Source: Ditibartonella apihabitans
GTDB taxonomy: Bacteria; Pseudomonadota; Alphaproteobacteria; Rhizobiales; Rhizobiaceae
Assembly (NCBI RefSeq): GCF_002007485.1
Contig: NZ_CP015820.1
Span: forward strand, 1,798,001 to 1,862,000
Direction: 5' to 3'
Length of the DNA stretch: 64,000 bases
Below are positions 9,438 to 17,684 of the stretch, piece after piece. The notes under the pieces were generated by a model, which did no database searches, was not told the origin of the DNA, and was given only the letters and a program-made list of their open reading frames with translations. Position 1 is the stretch's first letter. Each line of letters starts with the position of its first letter. A program made the translations under genes and the position numbers.

Positions 9438-11276
9438 TCAAGCCTCTTCATCAAGATCGAGATGGCCGCCAACCTGCCGGTTCCACAAATGGGCATAGAT
9501 GCCGTGCTTCGAAAGCAATTCTTCATGTGTGCCATCTTCGACAATTTTTCCCTTATCCATAACGATGAGGCGGTCCATCTCCGCAATTGTCGACAAGCGG
9601 TGGGCAATAGCAAGAACAGTTTTTCCTTCCATCAGGCGGGCGAGATTTTCCTGAATAGCAGCTTCAACTTCCGAATCGAGTGCCGAGGTTGCCTCATCGA
9701 GAATAAGGATCGGCGCATCTTTGAGCATGACACGCGAAATGGCAATGCGCTGGCGCTGGCCACCGGAAAGGCGCGCGCCCCGTTCGCCGACAAAGGCATC
9801 ATATCCGGTTTTGCCATTCTGGTCCCGCAGACTGTCGATAAAATCGGCAGCTTCGGCATCCTTCACCGCTTCAAGCAGTTCACGATTGCTGGCATCAGGG
9901 CGGCCATAGAGAATGTTGTCTTTGAGCGAACGGTGTAAAAGCGAGGTATCCTGTGTCACCACGCCGATTGCCGCGCGCAAGCTTTCCTGTGTGACATCGG
10001 CGATATTTTGCCCGTCAATCAGAATAGCGCCCTCTTCGACATCGTGAAAACGCAAGAGAAGATTGACAAGGGTCGATTTACCGGCGCCCGAGCGCCCCAC
10101 AACGCCGACCTTTTGCCCCGGCTCGATATGAAGGTTGAAATCTTTCAAGATTCCCTTGCCCTTGCCATAGTGGAAGCCGACATTTTCAAACCGGATATCG
10201 CCTTTTTTGACGACAAGTTTTTTGGCATCTTTCTTGTCTTCGACGATTCTGTCCTGTGCAATGGAATGCATTCCATCTTCGACAATGCCGATATTTTCAA
10301 AAAGTGCGGCCATTTCCCACATAATCCATTGCGCCATGCCATTAAGCCGCAAGACAAGGCCGATGCTGACCGCAACAGCGCCGACAAGGATGGCGTCCCT
10401 TTGCCATAGCCAGATGCCGAGCGCGCCCACAACAAACAATAAAATACAGTTCGACACATAAACGCTGATCGAAAATTTCGAGATGAGCCGCATCTGTTTG
10501 TAAACCGTGCCCTGAAAATGCTCGAACCCTTCGCGGGCAAAGCTTTCCTCCCTTGCGTGGTGGGAAAAGAGTTTGACGGTTGCAATATTGGTATAAGAAT
10601 CAACAACCCGTCCGGTCATGAGCGAACGCGCGTCAGCCTGCGCTTCGGAAGCATCGCGCAATTTCGGGATAAAATATTTAAGTAGCCCGATATAGCTGAT
10701 AATCCACAAGAGAAACGGTACCATCAACCGCCAGTCGGATGAGGCGGCAATCACCAGTGTGCCAAGGAAATAGACAATCACATAATTTAAAACATCAAAA
10801 AGCTTCATCACCGTTTCGCGCACCGACAAGGCCGTTTGCATGACCTTTGCCGATATGCGTCCGGAAAACTCGTTCTGGAAAAAGCTCATGGATTGGCCAA
10901 GGAGATAACGGTGCACAAGCCAGCGTATCCGCATCGGATAATTGCCAAGCAATGTCTGATGCATGACCATACTGTGCATGGTGACAAAAAATGGCAGGAT
11001 GAGAACGACAAGCACACCGATGAGTGCAAGTTTTACGCCTTGCGTTTCAAAAAATGTTGCCCGTGAATTGGCATTGAGCCAATCGACAATACTGCCCAGA
11101 AACCCGAAAAGCGAAACTTCTGTCACCGCAATCAGAGCGGTAAAAATTGCCATGAAGATCAACCACGGCCAAACGCCTTCCGTATAATAAAGGCAGAAAC
11201 CCAACAGATTTTGCGGTGGGCGTTTCAGCTCTTTTTCGGGAAAAGCGTTCAGTCTTCGTTCAAACCATCCAAACAT
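9438..11276 (-). CDS. ABC exporter, fused permease-ATPase (MsbA/MDR type)
   Basis: A 612-residue half-transporter with an N-terminal six-helix membrane domain (about residues 35-330) and a C-terminal nucleotide-binding domain. Visible motifs are Walker A GRSGAGKST (about 394-402), Q-loop VTQDTS, signature LSGGQRQR, Walker B ILILDEATSALD and H-loop AIAHRLS. It should act as a homodimer exporting a lipid, drug or peptide from the inner membrane. A single gene with no substrate-specific neighbour, so the cargo is unknown; the closest general class is the MsbA-like multidrug/lipid exporter common in Rhizobiales. Confidence 0.93.
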   Translation of the reverse strand: MFGWFERRLNAFPEKELKRPPQNLLGFCLYYTEGVWPWLIFMAIFTALIAVTEVSLFGFLGSIVDWLNANSRATFFETQGVKLALIGVLVVLILPFFVTMHSMVMHQTLLGNYPMRIRWLVHRYLLGQSMSFFQNEFSGRISAKVMQTALSVRETVMKLFDVLNYVIVYFLGTLVIAASSDWRLMVPFLLWIISYIGLLKYFIPKLRDASEAQADARSLMTGRVVDSYTNIATVKLFSHHAREESFAREGFEHFQGTVYKQMRLISKFSISVYVSNCILLFVVGALGIWLWQRDAILVGAVAVSIGLVLRLNGMAQWIMWEMAALFENIGIVEDGMHSIAQDRIVEDKKDAKKLVVKKGDIRFENVGFHYGKGKGILKDFNLHIEPGQKVGVVGRSGAGKSTLVNLLLRFHDVEEGAILIDGQNIADVTQESLRAAIGVVTQDTSLLHRSLKDNILYGRPDASNRELLEAVKDAEAADFIDSLRDQNGKTGYDAFVGERGARLSGGQRQRIAISRVMLKDAPILILDEATSALDSEVEAAIQENLARLMEGKTVLAIAHRLSTIAEMDRLIVMDKGKIVEDGTHEELLSKHGIYAHLWNRQVGGHLDLDEEA

Positions 11277-11902
11277 GGTCGAGCTCCTTGTTTCTGCTTT
11301 ATTTCTGCTTTATTTTAGCTGTCTCAAAATGGTGTTCGACCCCTGCCCGAACACAAAACCCGAACACACAACTCTTCGAACGATCCGGCCCCTTGGAACG
11401 ACCCGATTGGCGAAGTGTTTCATGGCTTCAAGTGTTATATGTCTTTTTGTCACAAACCGGCGGTTTTTTCAAAGCGGGAAACTTTTTTGCTCCCGACTTC
11501 TCCCGAATTTAATTGACAGGAAAATTCCGCGAAAGGATTTGATGACGACAATAAAACGGTTTTTGCGCCTCCTTGAAGATAGGTCAAAAATGCCCGCTTA
11601 CAAGACGTTTCCCGCAACAAACAGGGCTTTCATGATATCAAACGCACGCTAAGATAATGAAACAGGGAGAAAACGTAATTTTTATAAAGACAGACGTTAT
11701 AAAGTTAGACAAATCAAAAAAGCCGGCGGCAAACTTTACGTGTTTCAGTTGCCCGAATAGAAAATTTGAACAGAAAAGCATGTTTGCCAAAAAAGTACGT
11801 TCCGGAAGAGAAAAACACGTTTGCCAAGAATTGTGAATTTCATGTGTTTGATGGCTCCCCCTCCTCTTTACAATGGCGGGGTCAAAAGCCTATTCAACAC
11901 GC
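11277..11902. other. Non-coding gap between divergent ABC exporter and trmL
   Basis: About 625 bases holding the promoters of two divergent genes. There are small direct repeats (TTTCTGCTTTAT twice at about 11289-11312; a CACGTTTGCCAA-like element near 11780 and again near 11817). No credible ORF. Confidence 0.45.
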
Positions 11903-12358
11903 ATGACAGTTCGTATTGCACTTTTTCAGCCTGATATTGCCGGAAATACCGGTACAATTTTGCGTTTGGGCGCCTGTTTCGGTGTGCCTGTCGACATTAT
12001 CGAACCGGCAGGTTTTGACCTTTCCGACCGCCATTTGAAACGCGCGGGCATGGATTATCTCGAAATTGCAACATTGAAGCGGCACATTGATTGGCAACAT
12101 TTTCTGGCCGAACAGAAGGCTGAAAAGCGCCGCCTTATCCTGTTTACCACCAAAACAGATGCGCCCTATACCGGCTTTTCTTTTGAAGACAATGATGTGC
12201 TTTTGTTCGGGCGGGAATCAGCAGGTGCTCCCGATTATGTCCATCAAGCTGTCGACGCTGAAGTGACCATCCCCATGGTCAAAATTGCGCGTTCTCTCAA
12301 CCTTGCGGTCAGTGTCGCCATCGGCGTTAGCGAAGCGCTACGCCAGATCAACAAATAG
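11903..12358 (+). CDS. trmL: tRNA (cytidine(34)-2'-O)-methyltransferase
   Basis: A SPOUT-class enzyme that 2'-O-methylates the wobble base of tRNA-Leu isoacceptors with S-adenosylmethionine. The 151-residue protein begins MTVRIALFQPDIAGNTG and carries the SPOUT knot motifs LLFGRESAGAP and IPMVKIARSLNLAVSVAI. I chose the ATG at 11903 by family alignment; an in-frame start at 11873 would add ten non-conserved residues. hemF follows about 110 bases downstream, so the two could be co-transcribed, though hemF has its own putative operator. Confidence 0.95.
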   Translation: MTVRIALFQPDIAGNTGTILRLGACFGVPVDIIEPAGFDLSDRHLKRAGMDYLEIATLKRHIDWQHFLAEQKAEKRRLILFTTKTDAPYTGFSFEDNDVLLFGRESAGAPDYVHQAVDAEVTIPMVKIARSLNLAVSVAIGVSEALRQINK

Positions 12359-12424
12359 AGTTCATTCAATTAGTCGGCTAACTAATAATGAGTGGACAAA
12401 GCTGTTTTCAACCCTTATCTCTTT

Positions 12425-12441
12425 TCTAGAGTTATTCTAAA
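12425..12441. promoter_or_regulatory. Candidate Irr (ICE-type) operator upstream of hemF
   Basis: TCTAGAG-TTA-TTCTAAA resembles the rhizobial iron-control element TTTAGAA-N3-TTCTAAA: the right arm is exact and the left arm matches at 5 of 7 positions. It lies 26-42 bases before the preferred hemF start. Irr links haem and iron status to haem synthesis in Rhizobiales, so the position makes sense; binding is inference. Confidence 0.45.
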
Positions 12442-12466
12442 CGATTTGACAGATTTAAGACGGATT

Positions 12467-13381
12467 ATGACGAATAGAGACATTCCCGATGACATGCCTT
12501 CCGATCTCGAAGACAAGAAAAAGCGGGCTGAAGAGTGGTTCCAATCATTACGGGATAGAATTTGTAATTCACTTGAAAAACTGGAACGGGAACTGACGGG
12601 GCAATTTTCCAATTTTTCTGCCGGTTCATTTGTCAGAACCCCGTGGGAAAAACCCGGTGGCATGAATGGCGGCGGTGTTATGTCGGTCATGAAGGGACGG
12701 GTTTTTGAAAAAGCGGCTGTCCAGACATCGACTATTTATGGTGAGTTTTCACCGGAATTCAGACAAGAAATTCCCGGAGCAGAAGATGATCCGCGCTTCT
12801 GGGCAAGTGGCATTTCGCTTATTGTGCATCCGCAAAGCCCGCATGTGCCGACCGTCCATTTCAACACCCGCATGATCGTTACAACCCGCCAATGGTTTGG
12901 CGGCGGTGCGGATTTGACACCGATGCTTGCCGAACGGCGCACCCAGTCGGATGTTGATACTCAAACTTTTCATAAGGCGTTCCAATATGTCTGCGAACGC
13001 CACCCGACTGTTGCCGATTATCCGAAATTCAAGAGATGGTGCGACGACTATTTTTATTTGAAACACCGCAAGGAACCGCGTGGTGTCGGCGGCATATTTT
13101 ACGACTGGCTCCATAGCAGCAAGGAAGCTGGCGGTTGGGAAGCCGATTTCAGCTTTACGCAGGATGTCGGGCGCGCTTTCGACATTGTTTACCCTTCGAT
13201 TGTGCGTGAAAACTTCAATAAGCCATGGACAGAAAAACAAAGGAATGCCCAGCTTGTCCAGCGTGGCCGCTATGTCGAATTCAACCTTATTTACGACAGA
13301 GGCACTATTTTCGGGCTCAAAACCGGTGGAAATATCGAGAGCATTCTCTCTTCTCTTCCGCCGACAGTTAAATGGCTTTAG
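12467..13381 (+). CDS. hemF: Oxygen-dependent coproporphyrinogen-III oxidase
   Basis: Decarboxylates coproporphyrinogen III to protoporphyrinogen IX, using O2, in haem synthesis. The 304-residue product has the family hallmarks [29 protein letters not shown] in overview (quoted ends FSAG and GGGVMSVM), the active-site region FNTRMI and [10 protein letters not shown], and the C-terminal signature [10 protein letters not shown] with [18 protein letters not shown] prefer ATG 12467 because it matches family length; a GTG at 12392 would extend by 25 residues across the candidate Irr operator. The stop codon lies inside the first of three copies of a hairpin repeat. The bc1 genes nearby fit an aerobic respiratory lifestyle. 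Confidence 0.95.
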   Translation: MTNRDIPDDMPSDLEDKKKRAEEWFQSLRDRICNSLEKLERELTGQFSNFSAGSFVRTPWEKPGGMNGGGVMSVMKGRVFEKAAVQTSTIYGEFSPEFRQEIPGAEDDPRFWASGISLIVHPQSPHVPTVHFNTRMIVTTRQWFGGGADLTPMLAERRTQSDVDTQTFHKAFQYVCERHPTVADYPKFKRWCDDYFYLKHRKEPRGVGGIFYDWLHSSKEAGGWEADFSFTQDVGRAFDIVYPSIVRENFNKPWTEKQRNAQLVQRGRYVEFNLIYDRGTIFGLKTGGNIESILSSLPPTVKWL

Positions 13382-13460
13382 CCATTTAACTAAATCAAAA
13401 CACTAAATGGCTTTAGCCATTTAACCAAACAAAAACCGAAATGGCTTTAGCCATTTAATT
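13368..13460 (+). repeat. Three tandem copies of the hemF 3'-end hairpin
   Basis: The palindrome AAATGGCTTTAGCCATTT occurs three times, at about 13370-13387, 13405-13422 and 13439-13456, a 34-35 base period with diverged spacers. Copy 1 contains the last codons and stop of hemF (AAA TGG CTT TAG). Each copy folds into an 8-bp stem with a 2-base loop. The last copy has a weak T-rich tail, so the array may terminate or stabilise the hemF transcript. Confidence 0.85.
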
Positions 13461-13528
13461 TGGCGAAAGCCCTGAAAACAGCTTTTACAGTTTTAAAAGA
13501 TAAAAACCGGAATGGCGCCAAGGTTTTA

Positions 13529-13559
13529 AGAAAATGACAAGCTTGAAACGGCTTGTCAT
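13529..13559 (-). terminator. Terminator of the Nudix-cca operon
   Basis: ATGACAAGC (13534-13542) pairs with GCTTGTCAT (13551-13559) over an 8-base loop. Read on the minus strand the stem is followed by TTTTCTT, and it lies about 45 bases past the cca stop. Confidence 0.65.
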
Positions 13560-13604
13560 CTGTTACGCATGAAAGCAGGCAGGTGGCAAGGGCGCAATAG
13601 CCGG

Positions 13605-14858
13605 TTACGCCATTGCCATATCAAGGAGCGCATTCCGGTCCAATAAAAAGCCGCTTTCTACCCAGAGTTTTTCCAGCGCTTTAAGTTTGTGACCGATTGC
13701 GGGCCCCTCGGTAATGCCGAGTGGAAAAAGGTCCTTTCCGGTCAAGGGAAAAACCGGAACCTCATAATGCTCGGCCAATTTTCTGAGCCGCGTATAATGG
13801 CTTGCTTCAACAAGCGCATTGTCATTGCTCAAAGCATGGGCCCGTGCTTTCGAAAGTGCCAATGTCAATTCGTCGAGAATGGCCTGTTTGCCGTGATGGT
13901 AGACAAGCTTTTTGATTTCGATATCGGAACAATCATATCTGATCGGGAACATACGGGCGAAATCCATCAACCGCGTTTTTTCCAACTTGGAAAAGCGCAA
14001 GCGCTCGGCCATTTTTTTCAACCGCACTTCATCACGCGGAACAATGGAAAAAAGCCGCAATAACGGGTCGGCCGGAAGCCTCAAAACATGTTCGGTTTCA
14101 ACAAGCGGACGGAATGCATCAATCCCCCATTTTTCAGTTTCCGGCAGGATAATTCCTAAAATTCCGGCTTGCCGCATCCACAAAAGCGCCCGCGTCGGGT
14201 CGGGAGCGGAAAGCATTTTTTTAACTTCCGACCATACCCGCTCGGCCGATAATTGCAAAAGTCCGTCTTTAAGGCGAACACAGGCTTTAAGAGCCTCCGC
14301 ATCCGGACGCCCTTTGCCAACCCACGCATAAAGACGAAAAAATCTTAAAATGCGCAAGTAATCCTCGCGAATACGCTCCTCGGCTGTACCGATAAAACGC
14401 AATGTCTCGGTTTCGATATCGTCAAGACCGTTGACATCATCATAAATTTTTCCCTCGGCATCGGCATAAATGGCATTGATTGTGAAATCGCGCCTTTGAG
14501 CATCGGTTTTCCAATCGCGGCCGAAGACCACTTTTGCGCGACGCCCGTCCGGTTCGATATCGGCTCGAAGTGCCGTCACCTCATAGGAGTGGCCCTTGAC
14601 CACCACCGTGATTGTGCCGTGTTCATAGCCGGTTGGCACCGCTTTAAAACCTTTTTCGCTTGTCCGTTTGATGATTTCGTCCGGCAAACAGGTTGTTGCA
14701 ATATCAATATCGTTCACCGGATATCCTAAAAGCTGGTTGCGCACAGCACCGCCGACCACACGCGCTTCCTCGCCATTTTCCGAAAGACAATGAAGCAATT
14801 GTTGCAGCCCCTCATCGTGAAGCCACAAGGCTTTTTTAGCGATATTAAGCGTAGTCAC
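13605..14858 (-). CDS. cca: CCA-adding tRNA nucleotidyltransferase / poly(A) polymerase family
   Basis: Adds or repairs the 3' CCA end of tRNA. The 417-residue protein has the class II nucleotidyltransferase head VVGGAVRNQLLG with catalytic carboxylates in NDIDIATT, the DFTINAIYAD segment, and the RRDFTINA/ERIREDYLRILRFFR region conserved in bacterial enzymes of this group. It starts with GTG at 14858 inside the overlap GTGA with the stop of the upstream Nudix gene, a classic translational coupling. An upstream extension to 14909 would run into that gene. A hairpin after the stop terminates the pair. Confidence 0.95.
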   Translation of the reverse strand: MTTLNIAKKALWLHDEGLQQLLHCLSENGEEARVVGGAVRNQLLGYPVNDIDIATTCLPDEIIKRTSEKGFKAVPTGYEHGTITVVVKGHSYEVTALRADIEPDGRRAKVVFGRDWKTDAQRRDFTINAIYADAEGKIYDDVNGLDDIETETLRFIGTAEERIREDYLRILRFFRLYAWVGKGRPDAEALKACVRLKDGLLQLSAERVWSEVKKMLSAPDPTRALLWMRQAGILGIILPETEKWGIDAFRPLVETEHVLRLPADPLLRLFSIVPRDEVRLKKMAERLRFSKLEKTRLMDFARMFPIRYDCSDIEIKKLVYHHGKQAILDELTLALSKARAHALSNDNALVEASHYTRLRKLAEHYEVPVFPLTGKDLFPLGITEGPAIGHKLKALEKLWVESGFLLDRNALLDMAMA

Positions 14859-15490
14859 CGGGATAACCTTTCTGCGAGCGAACGAATCATAGCCGCCGTT
14901 GCCCCCCATATATAATAATTCTTATAGGAAATTGCATAAAAGCTCAGTTTTTCCGTGCCAAACGGCTTTGAAATGATTACATAATTTTTGGGATCAAGCA
15001 CAAAAGATAGCGGAACGGTAAATATTTCATCAACCTCGTTATCGTTTTTGGTAAATTCTACGCCTTCATGAATAAGGCCGACCACCGGTCGAATCTCGAA
15101 ACCTGTCGCGGTATAGTGGAATTGCAGCTCTCCCAATTTGGTGAAATCATCCGGTTTCAGTCCTATTTCCTCATAAGCTTCCCGAACTGCTGTTTCCTCA
15201 TCACTTTTGTCATGCGCTTCCCTTTTTCCGCCCGGAAAAGCAATCTGTCCGGAATGTTTATGAAGTTTTTCCGTTCGCTTCGTTAAAACGAGATTGGGGA
15301 ACCCGGACACTTCAATAATTCCGACAAGCACTGCCGAGCGCTGCCATGAAGGACGGTCTTTTTTTTGTCTTGATTTGAAAAGGGGCGAAGAAGAACCTTG
15401 CGAATCTTGACAATTTTTCGAAAAATTTATTGGCTCGCCAAATTTTTTTATAACATCGTCGATAAGTAAAGGGGCATTTTTTGCATTCAA
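14855..15490 (-). CDS. Nudix hydrolase, CoA pyrophosphatase (NudL-like)
   Basis: A 211-residue Nudix enzyme. The Nudix box runs through GGKREAHDKSDEETAVREAY and EEIGL; the usual first Glu is not at its standard position, as in other COG0494 CoA-diphosphatase members, where an Asp follows. The conserved segment before it, LTKRTEKLHKHSGQIAFPGG, is the UPF0035/CoA-hydrolase signature. It is expected to cleave CoA or related nucleoside diphosphates, though substrate is inferred. Its TGA overlaps the GTG start of cca by the sequence GTGA. It is divergent from the moxR operon. Confidence 0.88.
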   Translation of the reverse strand: MNAKNAPLLIDDVIKKFGEPINFSKNCQDSQGSSSPLFKSRQKKDRPSWQRSAVLVGIIEVSGFPNLVLTKRTEKLHKHSGQIAFPGGKREAHDKSDEETAVREAYEEIGLKPDDFTKLGELQFHYTATGFEIRPVVGLIHEGVEFTKNDNEVDEIFTVPLSFVLDPKNYVIISKPFGTEKLSFYAISYKNYYIWGATAAMIRSLAERLSR

Positions 15491-15663
15491 TTTTTTAGAA
15501 CCTTCTTGGCAAATTGTTGCTCGAAACTCTTTACACGCTTCATTTCTGTTATTTTTCTGTTACAAGCCTTGAAATAGTCATTGTTCAGAGATGAAGGTGG
15601 TGACAAATTTTATCACCGTCAATTCCAAACGGTTATGCAAGAGAAAAGTTCTGGGGAAAAGCC

Positions 15664-16746
15664 ATGCGAAGCGCTTCTAAAAAACCATCCGAGCCCAAAA
15701 AAACAACAACCGGCGCATCCACCCGCAAGTCGCCCAGTAAATCGGCTCCCGAAAAAGCAGCCAAAAATGACCCTAACGCAATTATTGCCGATTTTGACAC
15801 AATCAAAAAAACGTTCGACACTTTGCGCACCACAATTGACAAGATTGTCTTCGGCCAAAGCAATGTGGTTGAAAACAGCATTATCACCATTCTCTCCGGT
15901 GGGCATGCACTGCTTGTCGGCGTTCCGGGACTTGCCAAAACCCGCCTTGTCGAAACATTGGGAACAGTTCTCGGACTTGACCAAAAACGCATCCAGTTCA
16001 CCCCCGATTTGATGCCGTCCGATATTATCGGTTCCGAAGTTATGGATACCGACAAAAACGGCAAGCGCGCTTTCCGCTACATCAAAGGGCCGGTTTTTAC
16101 CCAGCTTCTGATGGCTGACGAAATCAACCGTGCCTCGCCCAGAACCCAATCGGCGCTTTTGCAGGCGATGCAGGAATACCATGTCACTGTTGCCGGCGAA
16201 GAATATGATTTGCCGAGCCCCTTTCATGTGCTTGCAACCCAGAACCCGCTTGAACAGGAAGGAACCTACCCGCTTCCGGAAGCCCAGCTTGACCGCTTTC
16301 TCATGCAAATCAATGTCGATTATCCGGATGTTGACACCGAACGGCGTATTATTATTGAGACAACAGGAAATAAGGAAGAAACCATAAAACCGGTTCTCGA
16401 CGGGGAAAAACTCAATGCCATTCAGGAAATGGTGCGGCAAATGCCGATTTCCGAAAAAGTCGTCAATGCCATTTTAAAACTGGTTCGCTCTGCCCGTCCC
16501 GATGCCGACAACGAGCATGCCAAAAAACATATTGCCTGGGGGCCGGGACCGCGTGCTTCGCAAGCGCTTTCCTTATGTACAAGAGCACGTGCTCTCTATC
16601 AGGGGCGGCTTGCACCCTCGGTCGATGATGTCAAAGCTTTGGCAATTCCCGTTTTACAGCACCGCATGGCATTAAACTTCACAGCCCGCGCAGACGGGAT
16701 TACGATTTTTGAAGTCATCAACAATCTTGTCGACAAGATTGACTAA
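15664..16746 (+). CDS. MoxR-family AAA+ ATPase
   Basis: A 360-residue AAA+ ATPase of the MoxR class, thought to act as a chaperone for vWA-domain partner proteins. After a basic, Ser/Lys/Pro-rich N-terminal extension of about 40 residues come Walker A GVPGLAKT (86-93), Walker B LLMADEINRASPRTQSALL and sensor-1 LATQNPLEQEGTYPLPEAQ (each visible in pieces). GGGG precedes the ATG. It opens a four-gene operon with a DUF58 protein and two large membrane proteins. The substrate of the system is not known here. Confidence 0.92.
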   Translation: MRSASKKPSEPKKTTTGASTRKSPSKSAPEKAAKNDPNAIIADFDTIKKTFDTLRTTIDKIVFGQSNVVENSIITILSGGHALLVGVPGLAKTRLVETLGTVLGLDQKRIQFTPDLMPSDIIGSEVMDTDKNGKRAFRYIKGPVFTQLLMADEINRASPRTQSALLQAMQEYHVTVAGEEYDLPSPFHVLATQNPLEQEGTYPLPEAQLDRFLMQINVDYPDVDTERRIIIETTGNKEETIKPVLDGEKLNAIQEMVRQMPISEKVVNAILKLVRSARPDADNEHAKKHIAWGPGPRASQALSLCTRARALYQGRLAPSVDDVKALAIPVLQHRMALNFTARADGITIFEVINNLVDKID

Positions 16747-16775
16747 CCGGAAAAGAGAGACGGCGAAAACAGATA

Positions 16776-17681
16776 ATGGCGATTGCTCGTGACATAGTTG
16801 CAGAAACACCGAATGACCTTGCGGCGAAAGCACGCATCCAGTCGGCCAAATTGCCTGACCTTCTCATCGAAGCGCGGCATATTGCCAATACACTTGTCAG
16901 TGGTTTTCACGGCCGTCGCAAACGCGGAACCGGCGACAATTTCTGGCAATTCCGTCCCTATGTGGAAGGCGAGCCGGTTTCGCGTATTGATTGGCGCCGC
17001 TCTGCTCGTGATGACCATATCTATCTTCGTGATCGTGAATGGGCTGCGGCCCAGACTGTCTGGATACTCCCCGACCAATCGGCATCCATGCACTATCAAT
17101 CGCGGTTTTCCCCTATTGCCAAAGATAGCTATGCCATGCTCATGGCGCTCACACTTTGTGACTTGTTTGCCCGTTCGGGAGAGCGTGTTGCTGTACCGGG
17201 GCTTATGGCACCAACAAGTTCACGCAATGCCGCCGAAGAAATGGCTTTGAATTTTGCAGCTCTTAAAGAGCCTTATGAATATGGTCATTTTCTGGATATA
17301 AATCACCATTCCCATATGATTATATTGAGTGATTTTCTTGATGATCCGGAAGAAATCCGCAAAAAATTTGCGTCCCTGACAAGCGCCAATGTTACTCAAC
17401 ATTTTGTTGAAATTTGTGACCCTGCAGAGGAACGTTTTCCCTATCATGGACGGGTGGAATTTTTTGATCCGGAAACCCGTCAACATTATCTTGCCGGACG
17501 CTCCGAAACATTTCACGATGCTTATCTGCGCCTTTATCAAGCACGCCGTCAAAGCCTTACGGATTTTGCCAAAATTTCCGGTTCAAGCTACCATATCGCT
17601 CCGACAGACAAGAAAATGAGTACAGTTATACTGGCACTTGCCGCGATGGTCGGTCAGGCGTCGGGCTACAGGAGAGGATGA
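16776..17681 (+). CDS. DUF58 domain protein (MoxR partner)
   Basis: A 301-residue cytoplasmic protein with the DUF58 signature around residues 40-90: GRRKRGTGDNFWQFRPYVEG, then RIDWRRSARDDHIYLRDREW. DUF58 has a vWA-like fold; the segment WILPDQSASMHY supplies a DxSxS-type metal site (DQSAS). It sits 29 bases after moxR and 3 bases before the next gene, so the four genes form one operon. DUF58 proteins are consistent partners of MoxR ATPases; biochemical role unknown. Confidence 0.9.
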   Translation: MAIARDIVAETPNDLAAKARIQSAKLPDLLIEARHIANTLVSGFHGRRKRGTGDNFWQFRPYVEGEPVSRIDWRRSARDDHIYLRDREWAAAQTVWILPDQSASMHYQSRFSPIAKDSYAMLMALTLCDLFARSGERVAVPGLMAPTSSRNAAEEMALNFAALKEPYEYGHFLDINHHSHMIILSDFLDDPEEIRKKFASLTSANVTQHFVEICDPAEERFPYHGRVEFFDPETRQHYLAGRSETFHDAYLRLYQARRQSLTDFAKISGSSYHIAPTDKKMSTVILALAAMVGQASGYRRG

Positions 17682-17684
17682 GTT

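Noticed and set aside
15619..16440. A 273-codon minus-strand ORF over moxR
   Set aside because: Antisense to a well-conserved AAA+ gene and overlaps its Walker motifs; no support.
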